64,000 nucleotides of DNA from Dethiosulfatarculus sandiegensis. Lineage in GTDB: Bacteria > Desulfobacterota > Desulfarculia > Desulfarculales > Desulfarculaceae. This document shows, piece by piece, positions 1 to 9,327 of this stretch. Each line of letters opens with the position of its first letter. Position 1 is the stretch's first letter. The position numbers and the translations under genes are program-made. Where the stretch lies: the NCBI RefSeq assembly GCF_000931935.2, contig NZ_AZAC01000002.1:186001-250000 (forward strand). Direction: 5' to 3'. Under the pieces are notes generated by a model that searched no databases, had not been told where the DNA came from, and was given only the letters and a program-made list of their open reading frames with translations.

Positions 1-4
1 CACC

Positions 5-2821
5 GTGGCAACTAATATATATGGCAGCAAAAACATTGGCGCGGGCTCCAGCGGCGGGGATGACAATATAACCAACTCCGGCAGCGTGGGCGGCAGCATT
101 CTGGCCGCGGACGGCAACGACACCGTGACCATGCAGAGCGGCCCTGAAACGGTGGGCGGCAACATAGACGGCGGCAGCGGCAACGACACCATAATCTACT
201 CCGGCGGCGCCTGGATCCGGAACCACCCCAGGGTGATCAACTTTGAGAATGACGCGGTGAACGCCACCCACAACCTCACCTTGAACGGCGACTGGGACCT
301 GGGAGGGGACACCGCCCAGGTCAACGGCGGCACCCTGACCGTGGTTGGCACCCTTAACGCGGGCGCTTTGGCAATCACTTCCGGCACGGTCAACATAAAC
401 GGCACCGCCGAGATAAGCGGCGCGTTGGTAAATCCCGGCGACTTGACCGTTGGACCGGGCGGTTTCTTGAGCGCACCCAGCCTGGATAACCTGGGCACTG
501 CCACCATCAACGGTTCTACCGTTATAGACGGCGCTGTGACCAACCCCGGCGGCTTGACCGTGGGATCAAGTGGTTCCTTGAGCGGGGCCAGCCTGGATAA
601 CTCAGGCACTGCCACTATCAACGGCTCTACCGTTATAGACGGCGCTGTGACCAACCCCGGCGGCCTGACCGTGGGATCAAGTGGTTCCTTGAGCGGGGCC
701 AGCCTGGATAACTCAGGCACTGCCACCATTAACGGCGCGACCGTTATAGACGGCGCTGTGAGCAACCCGGGCGGTCTGACCGTGGGAGCAAGTGGTTCCT
801 TGAGCGGGGCCAGCCTGGATAACTCCGCCACTACCATCATAAACGGCTCTGCCGAGATAAGCGGCGCGGCGAGCAATTCCGGCAGCCTGAATGTGGCCTC
901 GGGCGCTTCTTTGCATGCGGCCAGCCTGGATAACCCAGGCACTGCCACCATCAACGGATCTACCGTTATAAACGGCGCGGTGAGCAACCCGGGCGGTCTG
1001 ACCGTGGGATCAAGTGGTTCCTTGAGCGCGGGCAGCCTGAACAACTCCGGCACTGCCTACCTGAGCGGAAGCGCCGCCATAAGAGGCCCGGTTGTAAATT
1101 CCAATTATTTGAATGTGGGGGGCTCTTTGAGCGCGGGCAGCTTGAACAACTCCGGTGAGGCCGTCATCTCGGGCACGGCCACTGTCCACGGCGGCACGGA
1201 CAACTTCGGCAGAATGGTGGTCAACGGCACGCTTACCACGGCCAGGCTGGACAACTCCGGCTTCCTGGGCGGCTCCGGCACTATTCATGCCGATATACAG
1301 AACACCGGCATACTGAGCCCGGGCAATTCCATCGGCACCTTGAACGTGGCAAGCTCGGTGGTGTTCGAGCCGGGCTCGACCCTGGTGGCGGAACTGGAAA
1401 GCACCGGCCTGTGCGACCTGTTGAACATATCAGGCCGCATCACCATAAACGGCGGCGCCGTCTCCACCGCTATCCCAAGGGCGCTGTACACCGACGGCTT
1501 TTTCTGGAGTATTATCAAGGCCGATGGTGGGGTAAGCGGATTTTTCGACACCATCGACAGCCAGCTAAATTCAGCCGTCCTCAGCCTCGACCAGGCCAAC
1601 ACCGGCGAAGGCCTGAATCTCGTGATCAACCGCAAATCCTATGGGTCTTTTGTCACCGGCGGCGCCATGGACACCGGCCGTGGCCTGGACAAACTGGTTC
1701 CCCTGGCCTCGGGCAACATGGAAAAGCTCCTGCTCTCCATGGACTTCGACCTGACAGCGGACCAGATCGGCCAAATCGTCAACGCGCTGAATCCCGAGAT
1801 GTACACCGCCTTCAGCGCGGCCTCGCTGAACACCGGGGCATTGTTCGATAGGGCCATGACCCGCCGCCTGCGCAAGCTGGGGCGGCGCAAGGCATACTCC
1901 CTGGCCGCGGCCCGGGATTCAGACGGCCTGGTGCAACTGGCCGCGTCCGAGGTCACTCAGCTGGGTGCGACCTCCGGGCAGATGCCCCGGGGCTGGGGCA
2001 TGTGGGGCCGGGCCATGGGCCTGTGGGCCGATCAAACCGAAACCGGCGGCTACCTGGGCCGGGGCCAGACCACCGGCGGCGCGGCCATTGGCGCGGACTA
2101 CATTATAGACAACTGGCTGGTGCTGGGCCTGGCCGCCGGAGCCACGCGCACGGATCTTTCCTGGAGCGGCGGCAGCTATGACGGCGACATGGAGGCCATG
2201 CACACCGGGCTCTACGCCCGCGCCGGGTTCGAAGATTTTTTCGGCATTGTCACGATTTCCTATTCCCGTTTTGCAAACAGCGCCACCAGGCCCATGAACT
2301 TCGGCGGTTTTTCCGCCGATGCCAAGGGAGATTTCGATGCCGATCTCTATGACGCGGGCTTGGCTCTGGGCTATCAGTTGCGGGTGGAAAAATGGCTTCT
2401 GGAGCCGGTGGCCGGTCTGGATTATCAGCATCTGGCGGAAGAAGGCTTCAGCGAAAGCGGCGCGGGCTGGCTGGGATTGGACATCGCCGACCGCGACACG
2501 GACTCAACCATGTTCAGCCTGGGCCTGAGCGCCACCCGGATCATCCAAGCCGGTGATTGGGAACTGCTCCCCAGGCTGGGAATCTCCTGGCAACACCGCC
2601 TAGGCGACGACCGCCCCTCTTTGGATGCGTCATTCATGGGCTGCGGCTCGGCGCCTTTCAATGTATCCGGCGCGGAGTTTTTATCCGACCTTGCGCTTAT
2701 AGAGGCAGGCGTTTCACTCGCCATGCGCCCCGGTTTGGATCTCTTTGCCGACTACAGCTTAACCTATGCCGACGACTATAACGCCCAGACGCTTAGCGCC
2801 GGCCTGAAGATCAGTTGGTGA
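5..2821 (+). CDS. Autotransporter protein, C-terminal part (5' end outside window)
   Basis: This is a type V secretion autotransporter: a repetitive beta-helical passenger followed by an outer-membrane beta-barrel. The frame is open to the window edge. The GTG at 5 has no ribosome binding site and no signal peptide follows it, so the true start probably lies upstream. The passenger (about residues 1-560) is rich in G, N, S and T and includes the motif LSPGNSIGTLNV typical of passenger stems. Residues about 160-380 are 37-residue tandem repeats. The barrel covers roughly residues 660-938 (WGMWGRAMG onward) and ends in the aromatic C-terminal signature KISW, expected for BAM-inserted proteins. 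A surface adhesin-like role is inferred from family knowledge; the ligand is unknown. No operon partner is visible downstream. Confidence 0.85.
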   Translation: MATNIYGSKNIGAGSSGGDDNITNSGSVGGSILAADGNDTVTMQSGPETVGGNIDGGSGNDTIIYSGGAWIRNHPRVINFENDAVNATHNLTLNGDWDLGGDTAQVNGGTLTVVGTLNAGALAITSGTVNINGTAEISGALVNPGDLTVGPGGFLSAPSLDNLGTATINGSTVIDGAVTNPGGLTVGSSGSLSGASLDNSGTATINGSTVIDGAVTNPGGLTVGSSGSLSGASLDNSGTATINGATVIDGAVSNPGGLTVGASGSLSGASLDNSATTIINGSAEISGAASNSGSLNVASGASLHAASLDNPGTATINGSTVINGAVSNPGGLTVGSSGSLSAGSLNNSGTAYLSGSAAIRGPVVNSNYLNVGGSLSAGSLNNSGEAVISGTATVHGGTDNFGRMVVNGTLTTARLDNSGFLGGSGTIHADIQNTGILSPGNSIGTLNVASSVVFEPGSTLVAELESTGLCDLLNISGRITINGGAVSTAIPRALYTDGFFWSIIKADGGVSGFFDTIDSQLNSAVLSLDQANTGEGLNLVINRKSYGSFVTGGAMDTGRGLDKLVPLASGNMEKLLLSMDFDLTADQIGQIVNALNPEMYTAFSAASLNTGALFDRAMTRRLRKLGRRKAYSLAAARDSDGLVQLAASEVTQLGATSGQMPRGWGMWGRAMGLWADQTETGGYLGRGQTTGGAAIGADYIIDNWLVLGLAAGATRTDLSWSGGSYDGDMEAMHTGLYARAGFEDFFGIVTISYSRFANSATRPMNFGGFSADAKGDFDADLYDAGLALGYQLRVEKWLLEPVAGLDYQHLAEEGFSESGAGWLGLDIADRDTDSTMFSLGLSATRIIQAGDWELLPRLGISWQHRLGDDRPSLDASFMGCGSAPFNVSGAEFLSDLALIEAGVSLAMRPGLDLFADYSLTYADDYNAQTLSAGLKISW
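479..1144 (+). repeat. 111-bp tandem repeats inside the autotransporter passenger
   Basis: The 12-mer agcctggataac or a close variant recurs at 479, 590, 701, 812, 923 and 1034. The spacing is exactly 111 bp (37 codons), and a further variant lies 105 bp on, at 1139. The units around 590-810 are almost identical. They encode the beta-helical repeat with core SGTATINGSTVIDGAV. Such arrays can change copy number by recombination or slippage, which would change passenger length. Confidence 0.9.
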
Positions 2822-3514
2822 CGGCGGGTTTTAGCTTCGTATGTGGCTTATCAGCATCATGTGTGAGGTTTGCCATTGCATGCCTTGGTAATAATTATAA
2901 TATTCTATGGTTTTTCTGACAATACGGATGGCAGCCGCTGAGAACGGATGCCTCTCACCTGGTCACCATTCATGGCTGGACAATTAAACCTGTCTGCCAA
3001 ATTTAGAGAGTGTTCAGAACAGGGACGCCAGGTCAATTCACAAAGCGCAAATCTCTTGCGGGATTTGCGCTTTGTTCGTTTTGCCCGCCAGGGGTCTTTT
3101 AGATAAAGGGCGAAAACTTTATCAAGCACCAAGGACGTCAACCGGGCTTCCATGGAGTTGCCTGTTTTCCGGACTGTTGATGGCCTGAGGGGAAAGGAGA
3201 AAAAGCTTTCGACCAAATTGATAAGTATGTCTATGGAGCACACCGCAGGATTCCTCTATTTCAGTTTCAGTCAATCGTTCCAGCCATTGGCAGATTCCCT
3301 TTGCGGCCAGAGAAATGCGCCCGGAAAGCCCATGACGGCTTCATGCTTTACCTTGTTCCCTTGGCCGCACCCGTCCGGTTTTTTCACGAAATGTAAATGA
3401 ATTTTCATGGGATAAAAGCACTGCGCCAGGGAAGTTTTAAAATGGGTTGTTAATTGATCGGGCCATTTGAAACCACTGTAATAACAGGTCCCTGAACAGC
3501 AAAAGGAAAGAATC
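2822..3514. other. Intergenic region with a dispersed palindrome
   Basis: There is no convincing gene in these 693 bases. The only clear structure is the palindrome at 3040-3075, annotated separately. Short open frames here (for example 2905-3243 minus and 3152-3400 plus) have no ribosome binding site, no recognisable motif and unusual composition. AAGGAAAG at about 3504 is the ribosome binding site of the next gene. Confidence 0.6.
3040..3075. repeat. Dispersed palindrome, copy 1
   Basis: The arm at 3040-3055 (core caaagcgcaaat) pairs with 3060-3075 around a TTGC tetraloop, with one G-T wobble. A second copy at 24201-24242 has the same core and loop, and there the wobble is replaced by a perfect T-A pair. 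Two intergenic copies with a paired-base difference suggest a REP-like element under structural constraint. It could also act as a transcription terminator, although no T-run follows. Confidence 0.75.
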
Positions 3515-4171
3515 ATGGATATTCCTGCGCAAAATCCCTTTTTCGCCATGTTTGAAATGTATCACTCGCAAGTGCAGTTTTTTCCTTACCTGGGCTTTGG
3601 GCTCGGGTTTGCGGTGATAGCCTTGTTTTTTGGCAGCTATCATCAAAGATCCAGGATTTCGCTTTTGATCCTTGCCTTTCTCTGGGCCTGGAATGGGCTC
3701 GTATTGTTTACCTATGAGGCGGCTGGGCTGTCGCCAGTGCTTTATTCGCTACAAGGCCTTTTGTTTCCGATTCAGGCATTGCTGCTTATCCATGCCGCCT
3801 GCGCCAAAAAGCCGCCGGATTTTGGCATTGGCTATGGCCTTTCCGGAAAGGCCGGTCTGGCGTTGATGTTCACGGCTATTTTTATTTATCCCATTGTGGG
3901 CAATATTACCGGGCATACTTTTCCCGCGGCCCCGGTCTTTCCGGAGCCATGCCCCTTAACCATATTTACATTCGGGTATTTACTGTCGACCCGGACCTTG
4001 ATCCGGCCCGTTCTGATTTTTATTCCCTTTCTCTGGTCCCTTACCGGGATGATTGCGGTCCTTAAGCTTGGAGTGATGGCAGATTCGATTGAACTGATCA
4101 CAGGCATAAGCTGCACTGTCGCGATTTTGCTAAAAAACAGGAAGATCGCCAACACCGCAAGACCGGCCTGA
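3515..4171 (+). CDS. DUF6064-type integral membrane protein
   Basis: A 218-residue polytopic inner-membrane protein with about six hydrophobic segments, roughly residues 24-40, 50-68, 76-92, 112-130, 170-188 and 192-208. The sequence and length resemble the uncharacterised DUF6064 family, whose members are small multi-TM proteins of unknown function. The family name is from memory. The start is supported by AAGGAAAG eight bases upstream. It is convergent with the AraC regulator that follows, with a gap of about 60 bp. No catalytic motif is visible, so no function is proposed. Confidence 0.7.
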   Translation: MDIPAQNPFFAMFEMYHSQVQFFPYLGFGLGFAVIALFFGSYHQRSRISLLILAFLWAWNGLVLFTYEAAGLSPVLYSLQGLLFPIQALLLIHAACAKKPPDFGIGYGLSGKAGLALMFTAIFIYPIVGNITGHTFPAAPVFPEPCPLTIFTFGYLLSTRTLIRPVLIFIPFLWSLTGMIAVLKLGVMADSIELITGISCTVAILLKNRKIANTARPA

Positions 4172-4230
4172 TTCGGGAGCCTGTATTCCGGCCCGAGCCG
4201 GATGGCATCCCTTGGATTAAGAATTGCGGG

Positions 4231-5271
4231 TCAGGCGGCGGACTCGGGGCTTGGGAGTGAATAGAAAGGATTCCCGGCTGTTTCCTTTCTGTAGCGGCTG
4301 GGCTGAATTCCATAATAGTCCAGAAAAGCCTTTGAAAAATGACTTGAATTGGCATATCCGGCTGCATAGGCGATCTCAGTCAGGCTCAAATCATCTGCCG
4401 CCACCAGTTCCAGGCTCCATTCCAGCCGTTTTTGGCGCAGCAGTTCAAAGGGAGAGCAGCCGAAAACAATTTTGAAATACTTGATCAGCCTGGGGTGCGA
4501 CATGCCTGCGGCCCGGGCCAGATCATGGATGGAAGGAGGGTTCCGCGGGTCTTTGAGCAATAGATCCCTGCAAGCCAGGATGTTTTGCATTAGCTGGCCG
4601 CTCACGCCCTCCACCTGCCCGGGCGCTTCAGTCAGCATGTTCAATTTCAGGGCAAACAGTTCAAGGGCCTTGGCTTCCAGGAAAAGCCGCCTTGCCTGCC
4701 CCTGATAACGGCATTGCAGGATTTGGGTTAAAGCATAATCCATGGCCGGGGAATTGATGTTTTTTACAAAGCAGAAGGCATCTTGGCGTTCCCGAGGTTT
4801 TTTCAGTGTTTCCCAGAGGCTATGGGTGGTGGGTTCGATCAGGCCCGAGCATGCGAGCCTGTCCAGGGGAATGGTGAGGGCAACGGCTTCGAGGCACTCC
4901 CCTTTGGGGGCCTGGCGCACTGTTTCCGGGTCCGGAAACCAGCAGAGGCAGTTGAATCCGGCTTCCATTTCAACGCCCTGCTTAAAATAAGAATTAATAT
5001 TCAGGGATCGGCCCCTGAGGGTGAATACCAGGGCCAGGTCGTCTGTGTCGTCCATAAGCCGGGCATATAGTCCGTTATTCAGTCTGCACCGGCTGATGGT
5101 CATTGTCAGCCCATAGGGCAGGCATTCGGTTTTGAAATGCCCGCTTCCCAGCTCCGGGGGTAGACGCCAGGTTATGCTGTTGCCGGACCGTTCTGCCGGG
5201 TGAATAGAAGTCAGCGCTCCCCCGGGTCCGGAGGGGGCCATGAGAACACCATAAGCTGAAGAAGACGCCAT
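4231..5271 (-). CDS. AraC-family transcriptional regulator
   Basis: 346 residues. The C-terminal about 100 residues form the double helix-turn-helix of the AraC/XylS family. This includes LARAAGMSHPRLIKYF (first HTH), then IAYAAGYANSSHFSKAF and the closing GIQPSRYRKE signature. The N-terminal about 220 residues are a ligand or regulatory domain that I do not recognise. The start at 5271 is supported by AGGTGG seven bases upstream. It diverges from the ZinT-like gene across a 320-bp intergenic region, so that gene and itself are plausible targets; this is inference. Confidence 0.88.
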   Translation of the reverse strand: MASSSAYGVLMAPSGPGGALTSIHPAERSGNSITWRLPPELGSGHFKTECLPYGLTMTISRCRLNNGLYARLMDDTDDLALVFTLRGRSLNINSYFKQGVEMEAGFNCLCWFPDPETVRQAPKGECLEAVALTIPLDRLACSGLIEPTTHSLWETLKKPRERQDAFCFVKNINSPAMDYALTQILQCRYQGQARRLFLEAKALELFALKLNMLTEAPGQVEGVSGQLMQNILACRDLLLKDPRNPPSIHDLARAAGMSHPRLIKYFKIVFGCSPFELLRQKRLEWSLELVAADDLSLTEIAYAAGYANSSHFSKAFLDYYGIQPSRYRKETAGNPFYSLPSPESAA

Positions 5272-5607
5272 GCTGATTCCACCTGTTTTGGGCCTCGCCA
5301 GGGCGGGCGCGGCCGGAAACTGTTTGAATCGTAATTATATTATTGTTTTTGTAAAAACAAAAAGATCGACGGTTGTTTTTTCAGCAGATGCAAAAGAATT
5401 TTCACGGATTGGTATGATCTGTCTTTTTTTCGCCCAGAATCAGCAATTGAAAAGAAAAACCGGTTTGAGAACAGCCAGGGTTGGTTGTAATGAGCCTTAG
5501 ATCCAAACAGGCCTCTTCGGGCAAGGCCGCCGCTTGAAATCGGCCTTATCCCGAACTCTCGGTTCCCGCTTTTCCGAGAGGCCCGGCCTGACTAAATGGA
5601 GGAAAAC
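5272..5607. promoter_or_regulatory. Divergent intergenic region between AraC regulator and ZinT-like gene
   Basis: These 336 bases separate two divergent genes and must hold both promoters. A palindrome with 8-bp arms and a 2-bp spacer (TTGTTTTT/AAAAACAA) lies at 5343-5360, in an AT-rich stretch close to the araC-type gene. It is a candidate operator. The ribosome binding site GGAGG at 5598-5602 decides the start of the downstream gene. Confidence 0.4.
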
Positions 5608-6216
5608 ATGAAACGCGTTATTCTTTTACTTTTGAGCTTACTTTTGATATCCGCCACCGCTGTTGCCGCTACTTTGGTGACAGATCTCTCCCCCTGGCAG
5701 GGGGAATACATCTCGCGGATCACCTTGATCCGGCATCCGGATATGCAGCCCCTTTACCGGGACACGGCAAAAGCAGCCGCCGTAAAAGGTAAATCCTATA
5801 CTTCAGAGCAAGTCAAAGCCCACCTTGCCCGCACTTTCCGCACGGACTTTGGCAAAATTAAGATCAAGGGCAATTCCATCACCTTTTATCCTTTGGATAA
5901 AGCATCCTCACCCCTTACCAGAGCCTACACATATGCCGGTGAAAAATCCGACTCCTACGGCAAGATGAAATTTTCCTGGCATGGATTCACGGCCGACACC
6001 AAGGATGCCCCTTATAAATTCCTTTTGATGATGAAACCCCACCAACATAACAAAGGGGTCCCTCATTTCCACTTCAGGTATTCCAATAAATCTTTCAAGG
6101 CGATTATCGGCCCTGAAATCGAGTATTGGTGGCCCACTTTTTTGCCACTTAATGTTGATGTCAAGGAGTTTAGAAAGGGAACGGATCCTAAACTCTTGGC
6201 GCGCCTTCTGCCGTGA
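5608..6216 (+). CDS. ZinT/YodA-like periplasmic metal-binding protein
   Basis: 202 residues from the ATG at 5608, chosen over 5596 because GGAGG sits five bases upstream of it. A Sec signal peptide (MKRVILLLLSLLLI..., cleavage near AVAA) directs export. The mature part starts with LSPWQGEY and contains WHGFTAD and a His cluster HQHNKGVPHFHFRY. This matches the ZinT/YodA lipocalin-like family, which binds Zn(II) or Cd(II) in the periplasm and supports metal scavenging. Gene order gives no ZnuABC partner. Zn specificity is family knowledge; which histidines bind here is inferred. Confidence 0.8.
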   Translation: MKRVILLLLSLLLISATAVAATLVTDLSPWQGEYISRITLIRHPDMQPLYRDTAKAAAVKGKSYTSEQVKAHLARTFRTDFGKIKIKGNSITFYPLDKASSPLTRAYTYAGEKSDSYGKMKFSWHGFTADTKDAPYKFLLMMKPHQHNKGVPHFHFRYSNKSFKAIIGPEIEYWWPTFLPLNVDVKEFRKGTDPKLLARLLP

Positions 6217-6370
6217 CCCGATGAACCAAAACCACACGCAAGCAAGTCCCGCCCGGTCCGGAACTCATGGGTCTGTGAGCGGACCAGGTGAGGTTGGGAT
6301 CTTATAAAACAATTTGCATTCAGGGCGGAAAATTTGAGCCTGCGGCAAGCGCATGCCCGGTGGTTGTGGC

Positions 6371-6697
6371 AGCCGGGAAAGGGTGATCCTTCCCCGGCTG
6401 CCCAGATCCCATTTTAATATGCAAACCCTTCGGGTTCCTTCTGCGGCAGTTTGCCCGGGTTGAGCAAGACCCATTCTGGCCTGCATTTTGTCCAAACTTA
6501 TTCCGTCTTTGCCGGGAACACTTTTAACAACCGTTTGTTTTCATGCCCCGGCATGACCCTGGGGTTGGGCAAAAAGCTCCTTTAAGGTGCGGGCCACGAG
6601 CCGGTAAAATTCGCTATCGGCATGTTCTGCTAGCTTTTCTCCCACTGCGCGGGAAAAGGGGCCCAGGTGACTCTCCAGAACAATCCGCTGAAGGTTG
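6371..6697 (-). pseudogene. Duplicated 3' fragment of the TorD-type chaperone gene plus its downstream region
   Basis: Bases about 6460-6697 are nearly identical to 17455-17697, with only about seven substitutions by eye. Weaker similarity runs back to about 6371. The copied part includes the last about 50 codons of the TorD-type gene, with its stop at 6541-6543 on the minus strand, plus the sequence downstream of it. The 5' three quarters of the gene are absent, so this is a non-functional remnant. No transposase or target-site duplication is evident at its edges. A stem-loop at 6370-6400 corresponds to the one following the intact gene. Confidence 0.85.
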
Positions 6698-6786
6698 TTG
6701 CCGTCCTGTGCGTCCGCCCCTGTATTGTAAGAACCTTAGATAGTGTCCACCCTGCTTAAGTGTTTTCCGCTGCCGTTTGTCTGGTT

Positions 6787-6963
6787 TTAGCTGCCGACGA
6801 CGCAGGAGCCCACCGTGTCGCCCACCTTGATGGTAATGTTGTTTCCGCCGCCTTGGGCACCCTCGCCCAGAAAGTCGGCGGCTTGGCTCAACGAGGGATT
6901 GATTGGGCAATTGGCCATGAATGTAATCAGCAGTATCAGAAACAGACCCAGTCGGTTGAACAT
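6787..6963 (-). CDS. Possible small exported protein
   Basis: 58 residues from the ATG at 6963. A hydrophobic stretch (FNRLGLFLILLITFMAN) is followed by a signal-peptidase-like site (SLSQA). A short Gly-rich tail ends NNITIKVGDTVGSCVVGS. The upstream ribosome binding site is weak (TAAGG about 11 bases away). There are no recognisable homologues or partners, and it sits in an otherwise gene-poor stretch. It could be a chance frame, but the signal-peptide pattern is better than random. Confidence 0.35.
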   Translation of the reverse strand: MFNRLGLFLILLITFMANCPINPSLSQAADFLGEGAQGGGNNITIKVGDTVGSCVVGS

Positions 6964-7896
6964 GTGTATTTCAGCCTTAACTTGATTATCAGAATGAAAC
7001 TTCGGGCAAACCATTTTTCAGGTAAGGCAATACAAGTGTTTGCAAATCGAAGCGATTCGCCACAGCTAGCTTTAGCACAAAAGGCGTTTGCTTATCTTGA
7101 TAATTTTCGATCATCGGTTCTTTTGGGTGGGAACTGAGCTGTGAGTCATTGGGGATAATATGGTTGAATAGCCTTTCCTTCTTCCATATACATTGTGACA
7201 AAAAACGCATAAAGACAGGGGCGCAGAGCGGGATATAAACTTACAAAAAGCAGGATATGCTGGCAAGTGATCCTGCCTACCGGCTTCGGGCCACCCGCCA
7301 GGGAGAAAGGCGGAATCCAGCTGTTTTCATGTATAGGTTGGCGGCATTGATTTTCTGGTATGGCCAGTTAATTTCAGTCTTGCTTTTGTTGGCATCTTCA
7401 TTTGTGGCATATGGCGTGGAGTCAGGGATTCAGTTTTCAGGCCCTAATGTTGTATCCCGCGATTGAAGAAAATTGAAAATGACCTGATCAATCGTCTTAA
7501 ATTAATTAATGATGTACCGATAATAGATCAAATAATCATGCCCCAGAACAGGCAATTTCCGGGCAATCCAGAAGAAAGTATCAACTATTTTATTAAATAT
7601 CCAGTCATCAATTGGTATTCCGATTTTTCAAGGCGATTGGAATGATTCCAATCCCCCAAAAATAGAAATGCCGGTGCTCATGGGGCGTTCCAAGACGATA
7701 TAGTTTTTTAATAAAAAAGTGGTCGCAACTTACTTATTTTGAAAGCCAAAATCTGACTCCAGAGATTGCGGCCAGATCTTTGATTTTGCCTAAGCCGGTT
7801 TGCCATATTTCGAGTGACCCTCACCCATCAAAGCGTATACGCTCAGTTTGTTCAATGAATTTGTTAAGGTTAATAAGCCTATTTTTCACAGTGTCA
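6964..7896. other. Gene-poor region
   Basis: About 930 bases with no gene I can support. Short open frames at 6989-7210 (minus), 7257-7466 (plus) and 7463-7645 (plus) lack good ribosome binding sites and recognisable motifs. The base composition shifts to AT-rich after 7450. It may hold remnants of decayed genes. Confidence 0.5.
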
Positions 7897-9327
7897 TTAT
7901 CTATTCCCGGCCTGGCCGAGCTTTTTCAATCTTTTGCTGAGGGCCGGCTGGGAAATACCAATCAGACGGCAGGCAATCGACTGGTTTCCTTTCGCACGAT
8001 GCATGGCTTCAAGTACAAGCATGTCTGTAACTTTGCGAATATTGGGAAGCGGCTCAGATTGGCTGAACACACACTTGCGGTCTTCCTTTTCGTCGATTGG
8101 TAGATTAACGGGATAAGTCATTTTCCCCATCTTTTTTTTAAAAGAATCCAGTGAGAGCACCCCGCCTTTGTGGGTGCTTACGGCATCAAAAACCATGGAT
8201 TGAAGCTGTCTGATATTCCCCGGGAAGTTGTAGTTTGATAAAAGGGTCGGCAACTCTTTTGGATAAGTGGGAATTTTTTTATTAATGGCCTTGCTGGCCT
8301 GCTCCATGAAATGATTTAGGAGGACTTGGATGTCACCTTTTCTATTACGCAGGGGAGGAATGTCTACATGATGGGTATACAGCCTGTAATAAAAATCTTT
8401 TCGAAACTCTCCGACAGCCTCTTTCTTTTCTAAATCCTGATGAGTGGCTACAATGATTCTTGATTTAAGCCTTTTGGGTTTATCGCTGCCCAGTGGGTAA
8501 TATTCTCCATTTTGTAGAAGGCGCAGGAGTTTAATCTGAGAAGGAATGCTTAAGTCTCCGATTTCATCAAGGAACAAGGTTCCTCCCGCCGCCTTTTCGA
8601 TCATACCCACCCGATGGTGGTTAGCGCTGGTATAGGCTCCGGGCACATGGCCGAAAAGAGTGTCTGAAAAAATTGTGTCGTCCAGGCCTGCCACATTCAC
8701 GCACACAAGGGGGCCGTCATCGCCGCTCAGTTCGTGGCAGGCTTTTGCGATCAGTTCCTTGCCTACCCCGCTTTCTCCTGTAATGAGAATCGGTTGGGAA
8801 CTAGGGGCTACGGATTCAATGTATTGAAAAATGGATTTCATGGCTTTGTCATTTGTCACGATTCGCCTGAAAACTTCCGGGTGGTCCAGGGATTTTCCCA
8901 AAAGGCGTTTGCGGATTTCCTGGTGGGCTTGCTGCATTTCAATGAATTGAATGGCCCTTGATATCCCCCTGACCAGACGGTCTTCCTCCGTGGTCTTTAC
9001 ATAGTAATTAATCGCCCCCAGCTTCACGCATTCCACAGCATTTTCGATCAGGTTGATGCCGCTGATGATGATGACCCCGATCTCGGGGTAGTCACGGCTG
9101 ATGATTTCAAGTATGTCCCTGCCGGAAAGGCCGGGCATATTCAGATCCAGGATAATAAGCCCAATTCCACCTTGATCTATAATTTCAGGAACTTTCCGGC
9201 TGTCTTGACATAACGCAACATTATTGATTCCACCGAGCCTTTCCAGTGTGAGACTCAGGCTCCTGAGGAAGGGCGGTTCGTCATCCACAAGCAGGATTTT
9301 AAATGCAGGATATAACTTTTTTTTCAC
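7897..9327 (-). CDS. Sigma-54-dependent response regulator (REC-AAA+-Fis, NtrC type)
   Basis: 476 residues. The N-terminal receiver domain has acidic pocket VDDEP and phospho-acceptor Asp61 in LIILDLNMP. The AAA+ domain has Walker A GESGVGKE (184-191) and Walker B GGTLFLDEIGD (248-258). A C-terminal Fis-type HTH (NQSIACRLIGISQPALSKRL) binds DNA. The sigma-54 contact loop, normally GAFTGA, reads GAYTSA (230-235); Tyr for Phe is often tolerated, Ser for the second Gly is unusual. The start is GTG at 9327 with GGAG upstream, overlapping the sensor kinase gene by 29 bp, so the two form a two-component pair. The likely target is the -24/-12 promoter at 14833-14848. Confidence 0.92.
   Translation of the reverse strand: MKKKLYPAFKILLVDDEPPFLRSLSLTLERLGGINNVALCQDSRKVPEIIDQGGIGLIILDLNMPGLSGRDILEIISRDYPEIGVIIISGINLIENAVECVKLGAINYYVKTTEEDRLVRGISRAIQFIEMQQAHQEIRKRLLGKSLDHPEVFRRIVTNDKAMKSIFQYIESVAPSSQPILITGESGVGKELIAKACHELSGDDGPLVCVNVAGLDDTIFSDTLFGHVPGAYTSANHHRVGMIEKAAGGTLFLDEIGDLSIPSQIKLLRLLQNGEYYPLGSDKPKRLKSRIIVATHQDLEKKEAVGEFRKDFYYRLYTHHVDIPPLRNRKGDIQVLLNHFMEQASKAINKKIPTYPKELPTLLSNYNFPGNIRQLQSMVFDAVSTHKGGVLSLDSFKKKMGKMTYPVNLPIDEKEDRKCVFSQSEPLPNIRKVTDMLVLEAMHRAKGNQSIACRLIGISQPALSKRLKKLGQAGNR

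Noticed and set aside
196-1053. 285-codon open frame antisense to the autotransporter repeats
   Set aside because: It mirrors the 111-bp repeats of the real gene and reads as Pro/Leu-rich shadow sequence with no ribosome binding site.
2905-3243. 112-codon minus-strand frame spanning the palindrome
   Set aside because: Basic, low-complexity translation, no ribosome binding site, and it runs through a dispersed intergenic repeat.
7463-7645. 60-codon plus-strand frame in the gene-poor region
   Set aside because: It could be a gene fragment, but it has only a TTG start, no ribosome binding site and no recognised family.
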